The notes beneath the pieces were generated by a model, which saw nothing but the letters and a program-made list of their open reading frames with translations, searched no databases and was not told the DNA's origin. From NCBI GenBank assembly GCA_963822905.1, contig CAWGJF010000003.1, forward strand, positions 1 through 64,000: a DNA stretch of 64,000 nt, read 5' to 3'. How positions within the stretch are numbered: position 1 is the first letter of the stretch; each line of letters starts with the position of its first letter. Below are positions 17,479 through 26,809 of this stretch, piece after piece. Both the position numbers and the translations under genes were made by a program. This DNA is from CAWGJF01 sp963822905 (GTDB lineage Bacteria > Bacteroidota > Ignavibacteria > Ignavibacteriales > Ignavibacteriaceae).

Positions 17479-19506
17479 ATGGCTAATAATAAAAATGATG
17501 AAGTATCCGAATCCCAGATAGCGGTTCATTGGAAAGAGGAGGATGTATTTAAACCAGTTGAAAGTTTTACCAAACAGGCGAACGTAAAAGATGATAAAAT
17601 TCTAAAAAGATTCGGTATGGAAAACTTCCCTGATTGTTTCAAGGAATACGCCGATATGCTGGACTGGTATAAACCGTATGATAAAGTTCTTGATTCAAGT
17701 AAACCTCCTTTCTTTAAATGGTTTACCGGCGGGAAGCTGAATGCTTCATACAATTGTATTGACAGGAACTTAGCTAAGTATAAAAATAAGACTGCAATAC
17801 ATTTTGTCCCCGAACCTGAAGATGAACCGATTCAGCATATGACATATCAGGAATTATATATTAAAGTAAATGAATTCGCTGCTTTGCTAAAAGATTTTTG
17901 CGGTGTTAAAGCTGGAGATACTGTTACTCTGCATATGCCGATGATTCCGGAAATTGCAATTGCAATGCTTGCATGTGCCCGCATTGGAGCAATTCATTCG
18001 CAGGTATTTTCCGGTTTTTCAGGAAAAGCATGCGGTGAAAGAGTTGCGGATGCAAAAAGCAAGGTTTTAATTACCGCAGATTCCTATTACAGGGCAGGAA
18101 CTCTAATTGATCATAAGGAAAAAGCAGATATTGCTTATGATGAAGCGTTGAAAGAAGGACAGAAAATAGAAAAGATTCTTATCTTCGAGCGATATCCCGG
18201 TAAGTACTCTGCAAAAACACCACTTATTGATGGTCGTGATTTCTTAGTGAACGACGTAATAAAAAAATATTATCACGCAAAGGTTGAACCCGAACAACTT
18301 CCGTCAGAAGGAACACTTTTTATTATGTACACTTCTGGTTCAACGGGTAAACCAAAAGGTGCACAGCATTCAATTGGTGGATACATGTCATATGTAACAG
18401 GAACATCAAAGTATATCCAGGATATTCATCCTGAAGATGTATACTGGTGTATGGCTGATATCGGTTGGATTACGGGGCACTCATATATTATTTACGGACC
18501 TCTCGCTCTTGCAGCATCAAGTGTTATTTTTGAGGGTGTGCCTACTCATCCTGATGCAGGAAGACCATGGCGTGTTGCTGAAGAACTTGATGTAAATATT
18601 TTCCACACTTCTCCAACAGCAATCAGAGCTCTGCGTCGTGTTGGACCGGATGAACCGGCAAAGTATAATTATCATTTCAAACACATGACTACAGTGGGTG
18701 AACCGATTGAACCCGAAGTTTGGAGATGGTATTATAATGTAGTTGGGAAAAAAGAAGCTGCAATTGTTGATACATGGTGGCAAACCGAAACAGGCGGCTT
18801 CCTTTGTTCAACACTTCCCGGTGTGCATAATATGAAACCCGGAAGTGCAGGACCGGCTGTCCCTGGAATCTATCCGATCATTTTTGATGAAGATGGAAAA
18901 CCTTTACCTGCCGGATGTGGAAAAGCAGGAAATATTTGTATCCAAAATCCATGGCCTGGAAGAATGCTCACAATTTGGGGTGATGATGATCGGTTTGTTA
19001 AACAGTATTACCAGCGATATAATAAAGATCCTGAAAGTAAAAAGTGGCAGGATTGGCCATACTTTGCAGGTGATGGAGCTGTGCAATCTGCTGATGGTTA
19101 TTATAGAATTCTGGGTAGAATTGATGATGTAATTAATGTTGCCGGACATCGTTTGGGAACAAAGGAACTTGAATCTGCAGCGCTTATGTGTCAGGAAGTT
19201 GGCGAAGCTGCTGTTGTACCTGTTGCAGATCCTATCAAAGGAAGAATTCCGCATATCTTTGTTTCATTAAAACCGGGAATTAAAGCAAGTGCTGAAATCG
19301 AAAAGAAAGTTTCCGATACACTCGCAAAGGAAATCGGGCCTATTGCTAAACCGGGCAAAGTCTGGATTGTTTCTGATATGCCCAAAACAAGATCCGGTAA
19401 AATAATGCGTCGTATACTTTCAGCTATTGCTAACAAGCAGGATACTGGTGACATCACAACACTGGCTAATCCACAGGTAGTTGAAGAAATAAAAAATATG
19501 GCATAA
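17479..19506 (+). CDS. acs: acetyl-CoA synthetase (AMP-forming)
   Basis: A 675-residue Acs of ordinary length. The P-loop YTSGSTGKPKG is at about residues 284-294, DTWWQTETGG follows at about 435, and the C-terminal catalytic lysine is in PKTRSGKIMRR (Lys641, equivalent to Lys609 of Salmonella Acs). The enzyme makes acetyl-CoA from acetate, ATP and CoA via acetyl-AMP. Lys641 is the residue that Pat/AcuA-type enzymes acetylate to shut the enzyme off, and such an enzyme and an AcuC-like deacetylase are encoded just downstream. An AGGAG site precedes the start. Confidence 0.96.
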   Translation: MANNKNDEVSESQIAVHWKEEDVFKPVESFTKQANVKDDKILKRFGMENFPDCFKEYADMLDWYKPYDKVLDSSKPPFFKWFTGGKLNASYNCIDRNLAKYKNKTAIHFVPEPEDEPIQHMTYQELYIKVNEFAALLKDFCGVKAGDTVTLHMPMIPEIAIAMLACARIGAIHSQVFSGFSGKACGERVADAKSKVLITADSYYRAGTLIDHKEKADIAYDEALKEGQKIEKILIFERYPGKYSAKTPLIDGRDFLVNDVIKKYYHAKVEPEQLPSEGTLFIMYTSGSTGKPKGAQHSIGGYMSYVTGTSKYIQDIHPEDVYWCMADIGWITGHSYIIYGPLALAASSVIFEGVPTHPDAGRPWRVAEELDVNIFHTSPTAIRALRRVGPDEPAKYNYHFKHMTTVGEPIEPEVWRWYYNVVGKKEAAIVDTWWQTETGGFLCSTLPGVHNMKPGSAGPAVPGIYPIIFDEDGKPLPAGCGKAGNICIQNPWPGRMLTIWGDDDRFVKQYYQRYNKDPESKKWQDWPYFAGDGAVQSADGYYRILGRIDDVINVAGHRLGTKELESAALMCQEVGEAAVVPVADPIKGRIPHIFVSLKPGIKASAEIEKKVSDTLAKEIGPIAKPGKVWIVSDMPKTRSGKIMRRILSAIANKQDTGDITTLANPQVVEEIKNMA

Positions 19507-19520
19507 TGATCTTTCGTATT

Positions 19521-19560
19521 CGGAGGTTTAAAGTATATTGCTTTGAACCTCCGTTTTTTT
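19521..19560 (+). terminator. terminator after acs
   Basis: A 13-bp stem (CGGAGGTTTAAAG with CTTTGAACCTCCG, one G-T pair) with a 7-base loop is followed by nine T residues. It separates satP-acs from the acetylation genes that follow, so the latter need read-through or their own promoter. Confidence 0.88.
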
Positions 19561-19600
19561 TTACATATTATTCCCGTTGTTAAAAAGGGAATTAATTTAA

Positions 19601-22018
19601 ATGTTCCGAATAATACCCGAAGGACTCGCATATAAAGAACACGTTTTTTTAAAGAACGGGCAAGGAGTCTTTCTTAAACCTGCCACACCTGAAGACATAC
19701 CTAAAGTTGAATCTTTTATGACCCGGGTTTCCCGCGAAAGCCTGAGAATGAGATTCATGGCTTCTATCTCACAAGTATCTGCAAATGTAATCAAAGACTT
19801 ATGTAGTGGTGATTTTAAAACCACCGGTTGCTTACTTGCAGTTACAGGAGAAAACGGTGATGGCAAAGTCATCGGGCTTGGAAACTATATTACATCTGGA
19901 AACGGGCACACAGCTGAAGTTGCTTTCCTGATTGAAGATGATTACCAGGGAAAGGGAATCGGTACTTTAATTTTAGAACGGTTGGCAGGATTAGCTGCTG
20001 CGAATGGATTTGTTGAATTTGAAGCAGAGGTACTTCCTGATAACCAGCAGATGATAAATGTTTTTAAAAGTTCAGGATTTGAAAAACACCAGGTCTGGGA
20101 TTCTGATACAGTTCATATAGAATTGCCTGTTGGAGGTGCGGCAGCACTTTGGGAAATTGCCGGACTGAGAGAAAGAGTTGCAGTTGCAAATTCACTAATT
20201 CCACTTCTTCGTCCAAAAGCAGTTGCAATTATTGGTGCATCCAGGGATCCTGAATCAATCGGCAATATAATTTTTACAAATATTCTTTCAGCAGAATTTG
20301 CCGGGAAGATTTATCCTATTAATCCTCATACAGAAACTGTTAATGGAGTAAAAGCTTATTCAAGCATAAGCGATATTCCTGAAAAAATTGATCTCGTTGT
20401 TATTGCAGTCAATGCTGAAAAAGTATATGATGTTGCCCTCGAAGCAATTCATGCCGGGGCGAAAGGTTTTGTTGTTGTTTCCGCCGGCTTTGCCGATGCA
20501 GGAGATGAAGGATTACAACGACAGAAGAAATTAACTGAATTAGTTCGTGCTCATGGTGTAAGGCTTTTGGGACCAAGCTGTCTTGGTGTAATGAATACCA
20601 ATCCCAAAATCAGGTTGAATGCAAGCATGGCTCCTAAAATTATGCCTGCAGGTCACACCGGTTTTTTCTCACACTCGGCAGCTCTTGGACTTGTAATACT
20701 TGAATATGCTTTAGAAAAAGGAGTAAGCTTCACTACATTCGTATCGGCAGGAAACAGGGCTGATGTTTCAGGAAATGATTTGCTTCAATACTGGGAAGAA
20801 GATTCAAGTACAAAAATGGCAATCCTATATCTTGAAACATTTGGCAACCCACGCCGTTTTGTAAGAATTGCCAGAAGAATGACAAACAAAAAACCAATTC
20901 TTTGTATAAAGAGTGGTAAAAGTCTTGCCGGGAGAAAAACAACTGAATCGAAAAGCGGTTTGATTAACATTGGCGTGAAGGAAGTTGAAGCTCTGTTCCA
21001 GCAAACAGGAATTATACTGGCTCCGACTTTAGAAGAATTATTTAATGTAGCAGTGATTCTTGATCATCAACCATTACCAGCAGGAAATAGAGTAAGTATT
21101 ATTGCAAACAGTTCAGGAGTTGCAACTTTGTTTGCTGATGCGTGCGAAACAAATTTTCTGAACATTTGCGGCCCTGGTGTTATAGATCTTGGAGCTTTTA
21201 CTTCCGCCGATAAATATGAAGAGGCTGTTAAAGCTGCACTGATGTCTGATGATGTTGATGCTTTGCTGGTTGGATTTGCCTGCGTTGGTAAATGTTCTAC
21301 AAAGCCGATTGAAGCTGCAATTAGAAATGGCGTAAAGTCAGCCGAAGAAAAATCCGGTGTTCAAAAAACAGTTTTACTTTGCATCATGGGAGCCGAAGGT
21401 GCAATATCTATTGATGATGATTCCGGAGATGGATCAGGTTCAAGAAAGTTTCCGGCGTTTAGATTCCCTGAATCAGCTGTAAATGCACTTGGAAGAATTA
21501 TCAAATATGTGGAATACAGAAAGAAGCCGGCGGGTAAGCTTATCTGGTTTTCCGATGTTAAAGCTGCTGAATCAAGAAGTCTTGTTCAGGATGAATTGAC
21601 AAAAATAAATGAACAACAAACCTTTCTAAAGCTAAATAAAGATGCGGCTGTCAAATTGCTTGGTTATTTTGGAATCGGTTTTGCCGAAACTCAACCATGG
21701 GATGCACCAATTTTAAATATCAAAGTTAAACCCGATCCACTATTCGGCCCGATTATAGAAGTTGTAATTTCAGAATCAAAAACAATTTTACGTATAACTC
21801 CACTTACTGATTTAGATCTTGATGAAATTCTTGAAGAGATGAAATTCCAGGATAAAAAAGGAATCAGTGAGATACTTGGCAGGCTATCTCAAATGATAGA
21901 AGAAATACCCTGGCTATGGGAATTTGAATCAAAAGCAGCTGGAGTTAATGAGCCTCTTTTAGTCGGGGATATATTAATTAATATTAAATCAGGTGGCGCT
22001 GAAAGACCTTCATATTAA
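19601..22018 (+). CDS. Pat-like GNAT / NDP-forming acyl-CoA synthetase fusion
   Basis: The 805-residue protein starts with a GNAT domain (residues 20-175; acetyl-CoA loop QGKGIGT at 116-122). A CoA-binding Rossmann domain follows (VAIIGASRDPESIGN, 208-222), then a succinyl-CoA-ligase-like domain (330-590) and a short ATP-grasp-like tail (620-790). In active ADP-forming acetyl-CoA synthetases the phospho-histidine lies in an SHTG motif; here it is ESKSG (449-453), with Lys451. The ATP-grasp part also lacks the usual central K-sP-x-x-x-HK segment. Both point to a regulatory, not catalytic, synthetase part as in Pat/YfiQ. The likely substrate is Acs Lys641. Domain order is GNAT first, the reverse of E. 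coli YfiQ. Confidence 0.85.
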   Translation: MFRIIPEGLAYKEHVFLKNGQGVFLKPATPEDIPKVESFMTRVSRESLRMRFMASISQVSANVIKDLCSGDFKTTGCLLAVTGENGDGKVIGLGNYITSGNGHTAEVAFLIEDDYQGKGIGTLILERLAGLAAANGFVEFEAEVLPDNQQMINVFKSSGFEKHQVWDSDTVHIELPVGGAAALWEIAGLRERVAVANSLIPLLRPKAVAIIGASRDPESIGNIIFTNILSAEFAGKIYPINPHTETVNGVKAYSSISDIPEKIDLVVIAVNAEKVYDVALEAIHAGAKGFVVVSAGFADAGDEGLQRQKKLTELVRAHGVRLLGPSCLGVMNTNPKIRLNASMAPKIMPAGHTGFFSHSAALGLVILEYALEKGVSFTTFVSAGNRADVSGNDLLQYWEEDSSTKMAILYLETFGNPRRFVRIARRMTNKKPILCIKSGKSLAGRKTTESKSGLINIGVKEVEALFQQTGIILAPTLEELFNVAVILDHQPLPAGNRVSIIANSSGVATLFADACETNFLNICGPGVIDLGAFTSADKYEEAVKAALMSDDVDALLVGFACVGKCSTKPIEAAIRNGVKSAEEKSGVQKTVLLCIMGAEGAISIDDDSGDGSGSRKFPAFRFPESAVNALGRIIKYVEYRKKPAGKLIWFSDVKAAESRSLVQDELTKINEQQTFLKLNKDAAVKLLGYFGIGFAETQPWDAPILNIKVKPDPLFGPIIEVVISESKTILRITPLTDLDLDEILEEMKFQDKKGISEILGRLSQMIEEIPWLWEFESKAAGVNEPLLVGDILINIKSGGAERPSY

Positions 22019-22039
22019 AATTTTATTAAGGAAAAAATT

Positions 22040-22669
22040 ATGCTAATTAATGAAGTTATGCATCCTGATCCGATTACTGCATCTTCAACAACTAAATTAA
22101 AAGATGCTTATGAAATCATGCAGCAAAATGGAATTCGTCATCTGCCTGTTGTTGATAATGATAAACTGGTTGGAGTTGTTACAGATCGTGATTTGAGGTT
22201 GGCCACAAGTAAGTTAACAAAAAATCCTTTCGACATTGAAAACGGAATTGGGGAAATAATGAGCCATCCTGTGCAAACAACTCATCCATCTGACCCAATT
22301 GAGTCGGCAACAAGAACGATGCGTGAATTAAAAATCGGATGTTTACCCGTTGTCGATGATATGAAACTTGTTGGGATTGTAACGGGGATGGATTTATTGG
22401 ATGCACTGCTTCTTCTTACCGGTATTTATCAACCCTCAGGAAGACTCGATGTTCGTCTGCCCGACAGGTCCGGAGAGCTTGCAAGACTTACTACTCTGCT
22501 TGCCGAACGAAAAATTAATATTCATTCAATCTTAACTTACCCTGATAAAAACAGGAAGATCAGACTTGTTTTAAGAGTCGGCACTATCGAAATGAAAATG
22601 CTTGCCGAGGCAATTTGTAATGCAGGTTTTGAAGTTGTTTGGCCTATTCATATAGCATGTGTAAAATAA
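22040..22669 (+). CDS. acuB: CBS-pair plus ACT protein, AcuB-like
   Basis: The 209-residue protein has two CBS motifs (VMHPDPITASSTTKLKDAY ... GVVTDRDLRLA, then IMSHPVQTTHPSDPIESA ... GIVTGMDLLDALL) and a C-terminal ACT-like domain (RLDVRLPDRSGELARLTTLL). This is the layout of Bacillus AcuB. CBS pairs usually bind adenine nucleotides, so it may sense AMP/ATP made during acetate activation. The ribosome site AAGGAAAAAA lies before the ATG and the next gene overlaps its 3' end by 13 bases. Confidence 0.85.
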   Translation: MLINEVMHPDPITASSTTKLKDAYEIMQQNGIRHLPVVDNDKLVGVVTDRDLRLATSKLTKNPFDIENGIGEIMSHPVQTTHPSDPIESATRTMRELKIGCLPVVDDMKLVGIVTGMDLLDALLLLTGIYQPSGRLDVRLPDRSGELARLTTLLAERKINIHSILTYPDKNRKIRLVLRVGTIEMKMLAEAICNAGFEVVWPIHIACVK

Positions 22670-23790
22670 TTTATCATCCCGATTACAGTAAGTACAACCT
22701 GGGTCCGGGTCATCCTTTCGACCCTGTTCGTATTGAAATGGTTATCGATCTTTTAAAAGAAATTGGTGTACTGCACGATTACATTCAACCCGATCCGGTT
22801 TCGGTTGAAGAATTATTTCCCGTTCACGATAGAGCTTATGTTGAAGCAGTTGAAGGATTAAGCAATGGAGATAATGCGATTGATGCCGAATCTTTCGGGC
22901 TGGGAAACGTTGATAATCCAGTCGTTCCCGGGATGGCGGAAGCTGCCCGTATACAGGTTGGAGGAACATTACTTGGTGCAAGATTATTAATTCAGAACAA
23001 AGCAAATAAAGTTTTACAAATGGGTGGTGGGTTTCATCATGCGCATAATTCTTTAGCTTCAGGTTTTTGTCTTTATAATGATCTTGCCGTTGCAATTAAA
23101 GAAATGACAAATGCCGGCTGGCATGTAGTTTATCTTGATCTCGATGTTCATCATGGTGATGGTGTTCAGAAAATTTATTATAGTGATGATAAAGTTATGA
23201 CAATATCATTCCATGAATCCGGAGAATTTTTATTTCCCGGTACCGGCTGGCTTCAGGAGCTTGGTAAAAGCATGGGCCGTTCCTTAAAGCTCAACATTCC
23301 TCTTGAACCTTTTACAGAAGGGAACTCATACTTTGAAGTGATGAATAAGATTTTAGAACCTGCGTTATCCTGGTTTAAACCGGATGCGGTAGTTGTTCAG
23401 GCAGGTGCTGATGCTCATTTTTCCGATCCGCTGGCTGACTTGCTTTTAACAACTCAAGACTTCGAAAAAATTTACAGGAGGGTTTTGGCATTAATAGATT
23501 TGAAATGTAACGGGAGAACACTCTTTACTTTTGGAGGAGGGTATTCAATTACTGCGGCACCAAGGATTTGGACGATATTATATCTTCTTATTTTTAATAA
23601 AGCTATTCCTCAAAAATTACCTTTGAACTGGAGAAAAAAGTGGAGTGAAAAAATTGGAAAAGAAATTCCTGAATCACTTCATGATATACTACCTGCGTTT
23701 GAACAAGTTGCCCGGAAAAGTGAAATTGAAAAACATAATAATGAAATCGCATTGAGGCTTCTAGACGCGGTAGCTGCTGACTGGATTTAA
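22657..23790 (+). CDS. acuC: AcuC-like zinc deacetylase (histone deacetylase fold)
   Basis: I use the ATG at 22657, overlapping acuB by 13 bases, because the protein then starts as the family does (MCKIIYHPDYSKYNLGPGHP). The 377-residue product has all class I HDAC-fold residues: the His pair in GGGFHHAH (127-128), zinc ligands Asp163 and His165 in DLDVHHGDG, Asp252 in AGADAH, and the catalytic tyrosine in GGGY (Tyr296). AcuC removes the acetyl group from the Acs active-site lysine in Bacillus; the same role is inferred here from the neighbourhood. Confidence 0.92.
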   Translation: MCKIIYHPDYSKYNLGPGHPFDPVRIEMVIDLLKEIGVLHDYIQPDPVSVEELFPVHDRAYVEAVEGLSNGDNAIDAESFGLGNVDNPVVPGMAEAARIQVGGTLLGARLLIQNKANKVLQMGGGFHHAHNSLASGFCLYNDLAVAIKEMTNAGWHVVYLDLDVHHGDGVQKIYYSDDKVMTISFHESGEFLFPGTGWLQELGKSMGRSLKLNIPLEPFTEGNSYFEVMNKILEPALSWFKPDAVVVQAGADAHFSDPLADLLLTTQDFEKIYRRVLALIDLKCNGRTLFTFGGGYSITAAPRIWTILYLLIFNKAIPQKLPLNWRKKWSEKIGKEIPESLHDILPAFEQVARKSEIEKHNNEIALRLLDAVAADWI

Positions 23791-23822
23791 ACACTTACAA
23801 ATTATTATCCAAAGATTAAAAC

Positions 23823-23854
23823 AAAAAATGCTGCACAGTTTTACCATGCAGCAT
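23823..23854 (-). terminator. terminator, minus strand
   Basis: ATGCTGCA (23828-23835) pairs with TGCAGCAT (23847-23854). On the minus strand it ends in TTTTTTGT, fitting the broken gene that stops at 23880. There is no T-run on the plus side. Confidence 0.7.
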
Positions 23855-23879
23855 CTGAATATTCAATCGATATATTTTT

Positions 23880-24316
23880 TTATTTTCTTGTTCCGGGAAC
23901 TTCTCTATAAATTTCGTCAGCATGCTGCCCGACATATTTACTATAAAGAGCGTTGTCTGCATCGAGTTGTTCTTTAGAATATGCTTTTTCAAACAACGAG
24001 TTCATCTCACCATAAAATGAAAATAAATCATCCAGGCTTTTAAATTCAGTTATAAAAACCAGATCACGACTGTCAGCGCCCCAATTGTGCCTGACAATTC
24101 TTGAGCTTACAACTCTTTCATCTTTGTTAATAACATCGGCCTGCCTTTTCAACATATCGTTAAAAGCTGTGCCTTCGTCGCCGAGATTGCATCATTTTAA
24201 ATTTGTTAGTCTGGACATGAATTACATGTGCATCATCACCGGATTGAGCAAAGTGATGCAGAAGTGAAAAGAACGAAAACGGAAAATAGTAGAATGGATA
24301 AAGATATCCTGTACAT
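23880..24316 (-). pseudogene. small secreted protein, broken by two frameshifts
   Basis: An ATG at 24316 follows a very good CAGGAGG and begins a signal peptide (MYRISLSILLFSVFVLFTSA). The frame is then lost: reading must shift near 24259 (CTTTGCTC) to continue as AQSGDDAHVIHVQTNKFK, and again near 24180 (TCTCGGCG) to continue as GDEGTAFNDMLKRQADVI to the stop at 23880. The reconstructed protein of about 145 residues is a secreted, helix-rich protein with an EFKSLDDLFSFYGEMNS segment; I do not recognise a family. The good ribosome site, signal peptide and terminator show it was a real gene. Confidence 0.75.
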
Positions 24317-24404
24317 AGCGCCTCCTGTAGAATGGTTTAATAGAGAATGGTTAATAGTTAAATGACCGGGGCATATTACGACAATAATTGCTCAGGCGCA
24401 AATA

Positions 24405-26074
24405 TTATTCTGTCGAGGAAATTACTTTTTGAACATTTCCGGGTGTTTTTTGTGAAAATCTGGTTGCATCCTGGTAAAGTTTTGCAAACTCAATCAATCT
24501 TCCTTCGTCAAACAATCTCCCAATAAAAGTAATGCTTGTCGGAGTTCCTTTTTCTGAAAATCCATTTGGCACAACCACACAAGGATGACCGGATAAGTTT
24601 GTAAGCAATGAACTATCACCTTCCCACGAAGGAGCAATAAAAATATCAACATCATTCATCAGCTTTTGCATCTGCTGAATTAATAATGTTCTTATCCTGT
24701 TTGCATTTATATATTCAACTGCGGGAATAAAACGCGAAGAACGGAAAACATTTGGCCACGCATCTTTTATTTGTCTTACAAGCTGATCATCGTTATTGCT
24801 TCGTGTCAACTCATCGAAAGCAGCACCTGCTTCTGCGTTTAAAATTATTGCCAGATCATTAATCGGAAGATTTGGTAATTCAATTGGAATTAATTCTGCT
24901 CCGAGCTCTTTTAATTTTGAAAGAGTGATCGAATCATTCTGATGAAAATCATATTGTTTATCAAAATCATCTTTCGAGATATCCGATTTTTAAACCATGT
25001 TAAATTAATTGATGGCGAATAATTAAACGGAACATCATATAAGGTCGGATCAATTCCATCCGGTCCGTAAATAGCATTGAATACAATTGCAAGATCTTCT
25101 GTGCATCTTGTAATCGGACCAATTTTATCCATTGACCAGCTTAAAGCCATTGCGCCTGTCCGGCTGACTCTTCCATAAGTCGGTCTTAAACCCGTTGTTC
25201 CGCAAACTGTTGAAGGTGAAACAATCGAGCCCCACGTTTCTGTTCCGATTGCAAACGGAACCAAACCTGCAGACACTGCCGAAGCCGATCCGGCAGATGA
25301 ACCGCTCGAACCGTTTGCAGTGTCCCACGGATTTCTTGTCATTCCGCCGAACCAGACATCTCCCCACGCCAGCGCTCCCATTGAAAGCTTGGCAACCAAA
25401 ACAGCACCGGCATCTTCAAGCTTTTTGATTACAGTCGCATCTTCATCTATCACCTGGTTTTCAAAAGGTTTTGCACCCCACGTAGTTTTGTAATCCTTTG
25501 TGGCAAGTAGGTCTTTTACACCGAAAGGAATACCGTGAAGCAGACCGCGGTATTTTCCGGCAGCAATTTCTTCATCAGCTATTTTTGCGTCTCTCATTGC
25601 GCGTTCTTCAGTAAGTGAAATTACACAATGAAGAACCGGGTCAAACTTTTTTAATCTCCCGATAAAAAATTTTGTCAGTTCAACGGATGTTATTTGTTTT
25701 GTTCTGATTAATTCTGCCAGCTCGCCGATTGTATAAAATGCGAGTTCATTTTTATCAGCAGGCATTTTTGTTTTTGAGTAATCACTAAACACTACCGGGT
25801 TTTGTTCTCTGGGAAAAGTAAAGCCCGCAGGAATAGGATTAAAAAGAATTGAAGGAAGAACGGAATTCTTTAGCTCAACCTCTCTTATATTATTGTAATT
25901 TGTTTTCTGATCTTCCAGTGCTTTAAGCATTGAATCTCTTTCAGCATCTGTAAACTTTAATCCGATTATTTTTTCAGCGCTTTCAATATCGTCTTTTGTT
26001 ATTTCCTGTGAGAAGACAGAGTTTGATAAAAAAGAAATGGCAATCAGCAGCAGAACAAAAAACAAATTTTTCAT
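24405..26074 (-). pseudogene. secreted amidase, frameshifted
   Basis: An amidase-signature enzyme of about 555 residues with a signal peptide (ending SVFSQ). GIPFGVKDLLATKDY holds the catalytic lysine, GSSGSSAGSASAVSAG the glycine/serine loop and TETWGSIVSPS the nucleophilic serine region. The first frame covers the N-terminal 350 or so residues and breaks near 24995. The correct reading is GLKIGYLE in a second frame and KDDFDKQYDFHQND onward in a third, ending at 24405 with GHPCVVVPNGFSEKGTP and FIGRLFDEGRLIEFAKLYQ. Two one-base shifts within about 30 bases (24968-25000) break it. The active-site domain is intact, the C-terminus is lost in translation. Confidence 0.85.
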
Positions 26075-26459
26075 AACATCCTCCTTCGGGTTTCAGGAAA
26101 GTTATTTTTAATAATTGATTAATGCTAATCTGTTATGAAAGATTTTACTTGTGTTCAAAATAAATTATAAACAGGAAACTTCTTTCATAAATTATAAAAT
26201 AATCCGGGATAGGCAGAATCAATTTATTTCACCCCTTTCGGGGTTTAGCAGAACCGGTTGAATATTTTGGTTACAATAATTTCAGTCCTCCGGACTTTAA
26301 GCAGAAACGCTGAAAGCCGTCAGACTTCGTAGAGTCAGACGGACTCAACGAGCGTGAAATTATTATAAAATTACTTCTAACGGCGACTGGATCCAGCGTA
26401 GTTCTTCTGATTTCATTTGATCTAAATGCCTTTTATAATTAGAGAAACAGAATTAACTA
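26075..26459. repeat. MITE-like mosaic of short palindromes
   Basis: This gap upstream of the amidase has no gene. Inverted arms AATAATTTCA (26275-26284) and TGAAATTATT (26355-26364) enclose a hairpin AGTCC/GGACT (26284-26296) and a direct pair GTCAGAC-N8-GTCAGAC. Another hairpin ACCCC/GGGGT lies at 26231-26244. The phrases are typical of dispersed intergenic repeats in this phylum. Confidence 0.5.
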
Positions 26460-26621
26460 TTAAACGATTTTGCCCGAAAGAAAATCGCCAATGTAATATG
26501 GCCAGACAATCAGCGCCAGCAAACCTTTGAAAAAAGTAAGCTTTAAAAACCCGATTGTGAACAGCCAGCCCATAAACCATATTGGACCCATTATGCCTGC
26601 AACTTCAACTTTTTTGCCCAT
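26460..26621 (-). CDS. 53-residue membrane protein
   Basis: A short minus-strand frame starts with ATG at 26621 after GAGGAG and ends with TAA at 26460-26462. The product starts MGKKVEVAGIMGPIWFMGWL and has two hydrophobic stretches (about 9-26 and 30-45) with a conserved-looking WPYYIGDFL end. The strong ribosome site, codon use and membrane character support a real small gene. I do not recognise the family. It has no close neighbour on its strand: the next start upstream is 27352, with the GIY-YIG gene ending at 26810. Confidence 0.65.
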   Translation of the reverse strand: MGKKVEVAGIMGPIWFMGWLFTIGFLKLTFFKGLLALIVWPYYIGDFLSGKIV

Positions 26622-26809
26622 TGTTAACTCCTCTGTTTGTTACCTGGTTAGTACATAAGAAAAATATAAAAAATAAAAGTAATGTTGTAAAACAAAAATA
26701 AGCTGCAAACCGGCGTTACAGGTAATTAAAATAAAATTAAAGATTGGCGGGTGTTATTCAAAAAGGGACTAATAACACGACAGCATACATAAGGTTAAGG
26801 ATAGACTTA

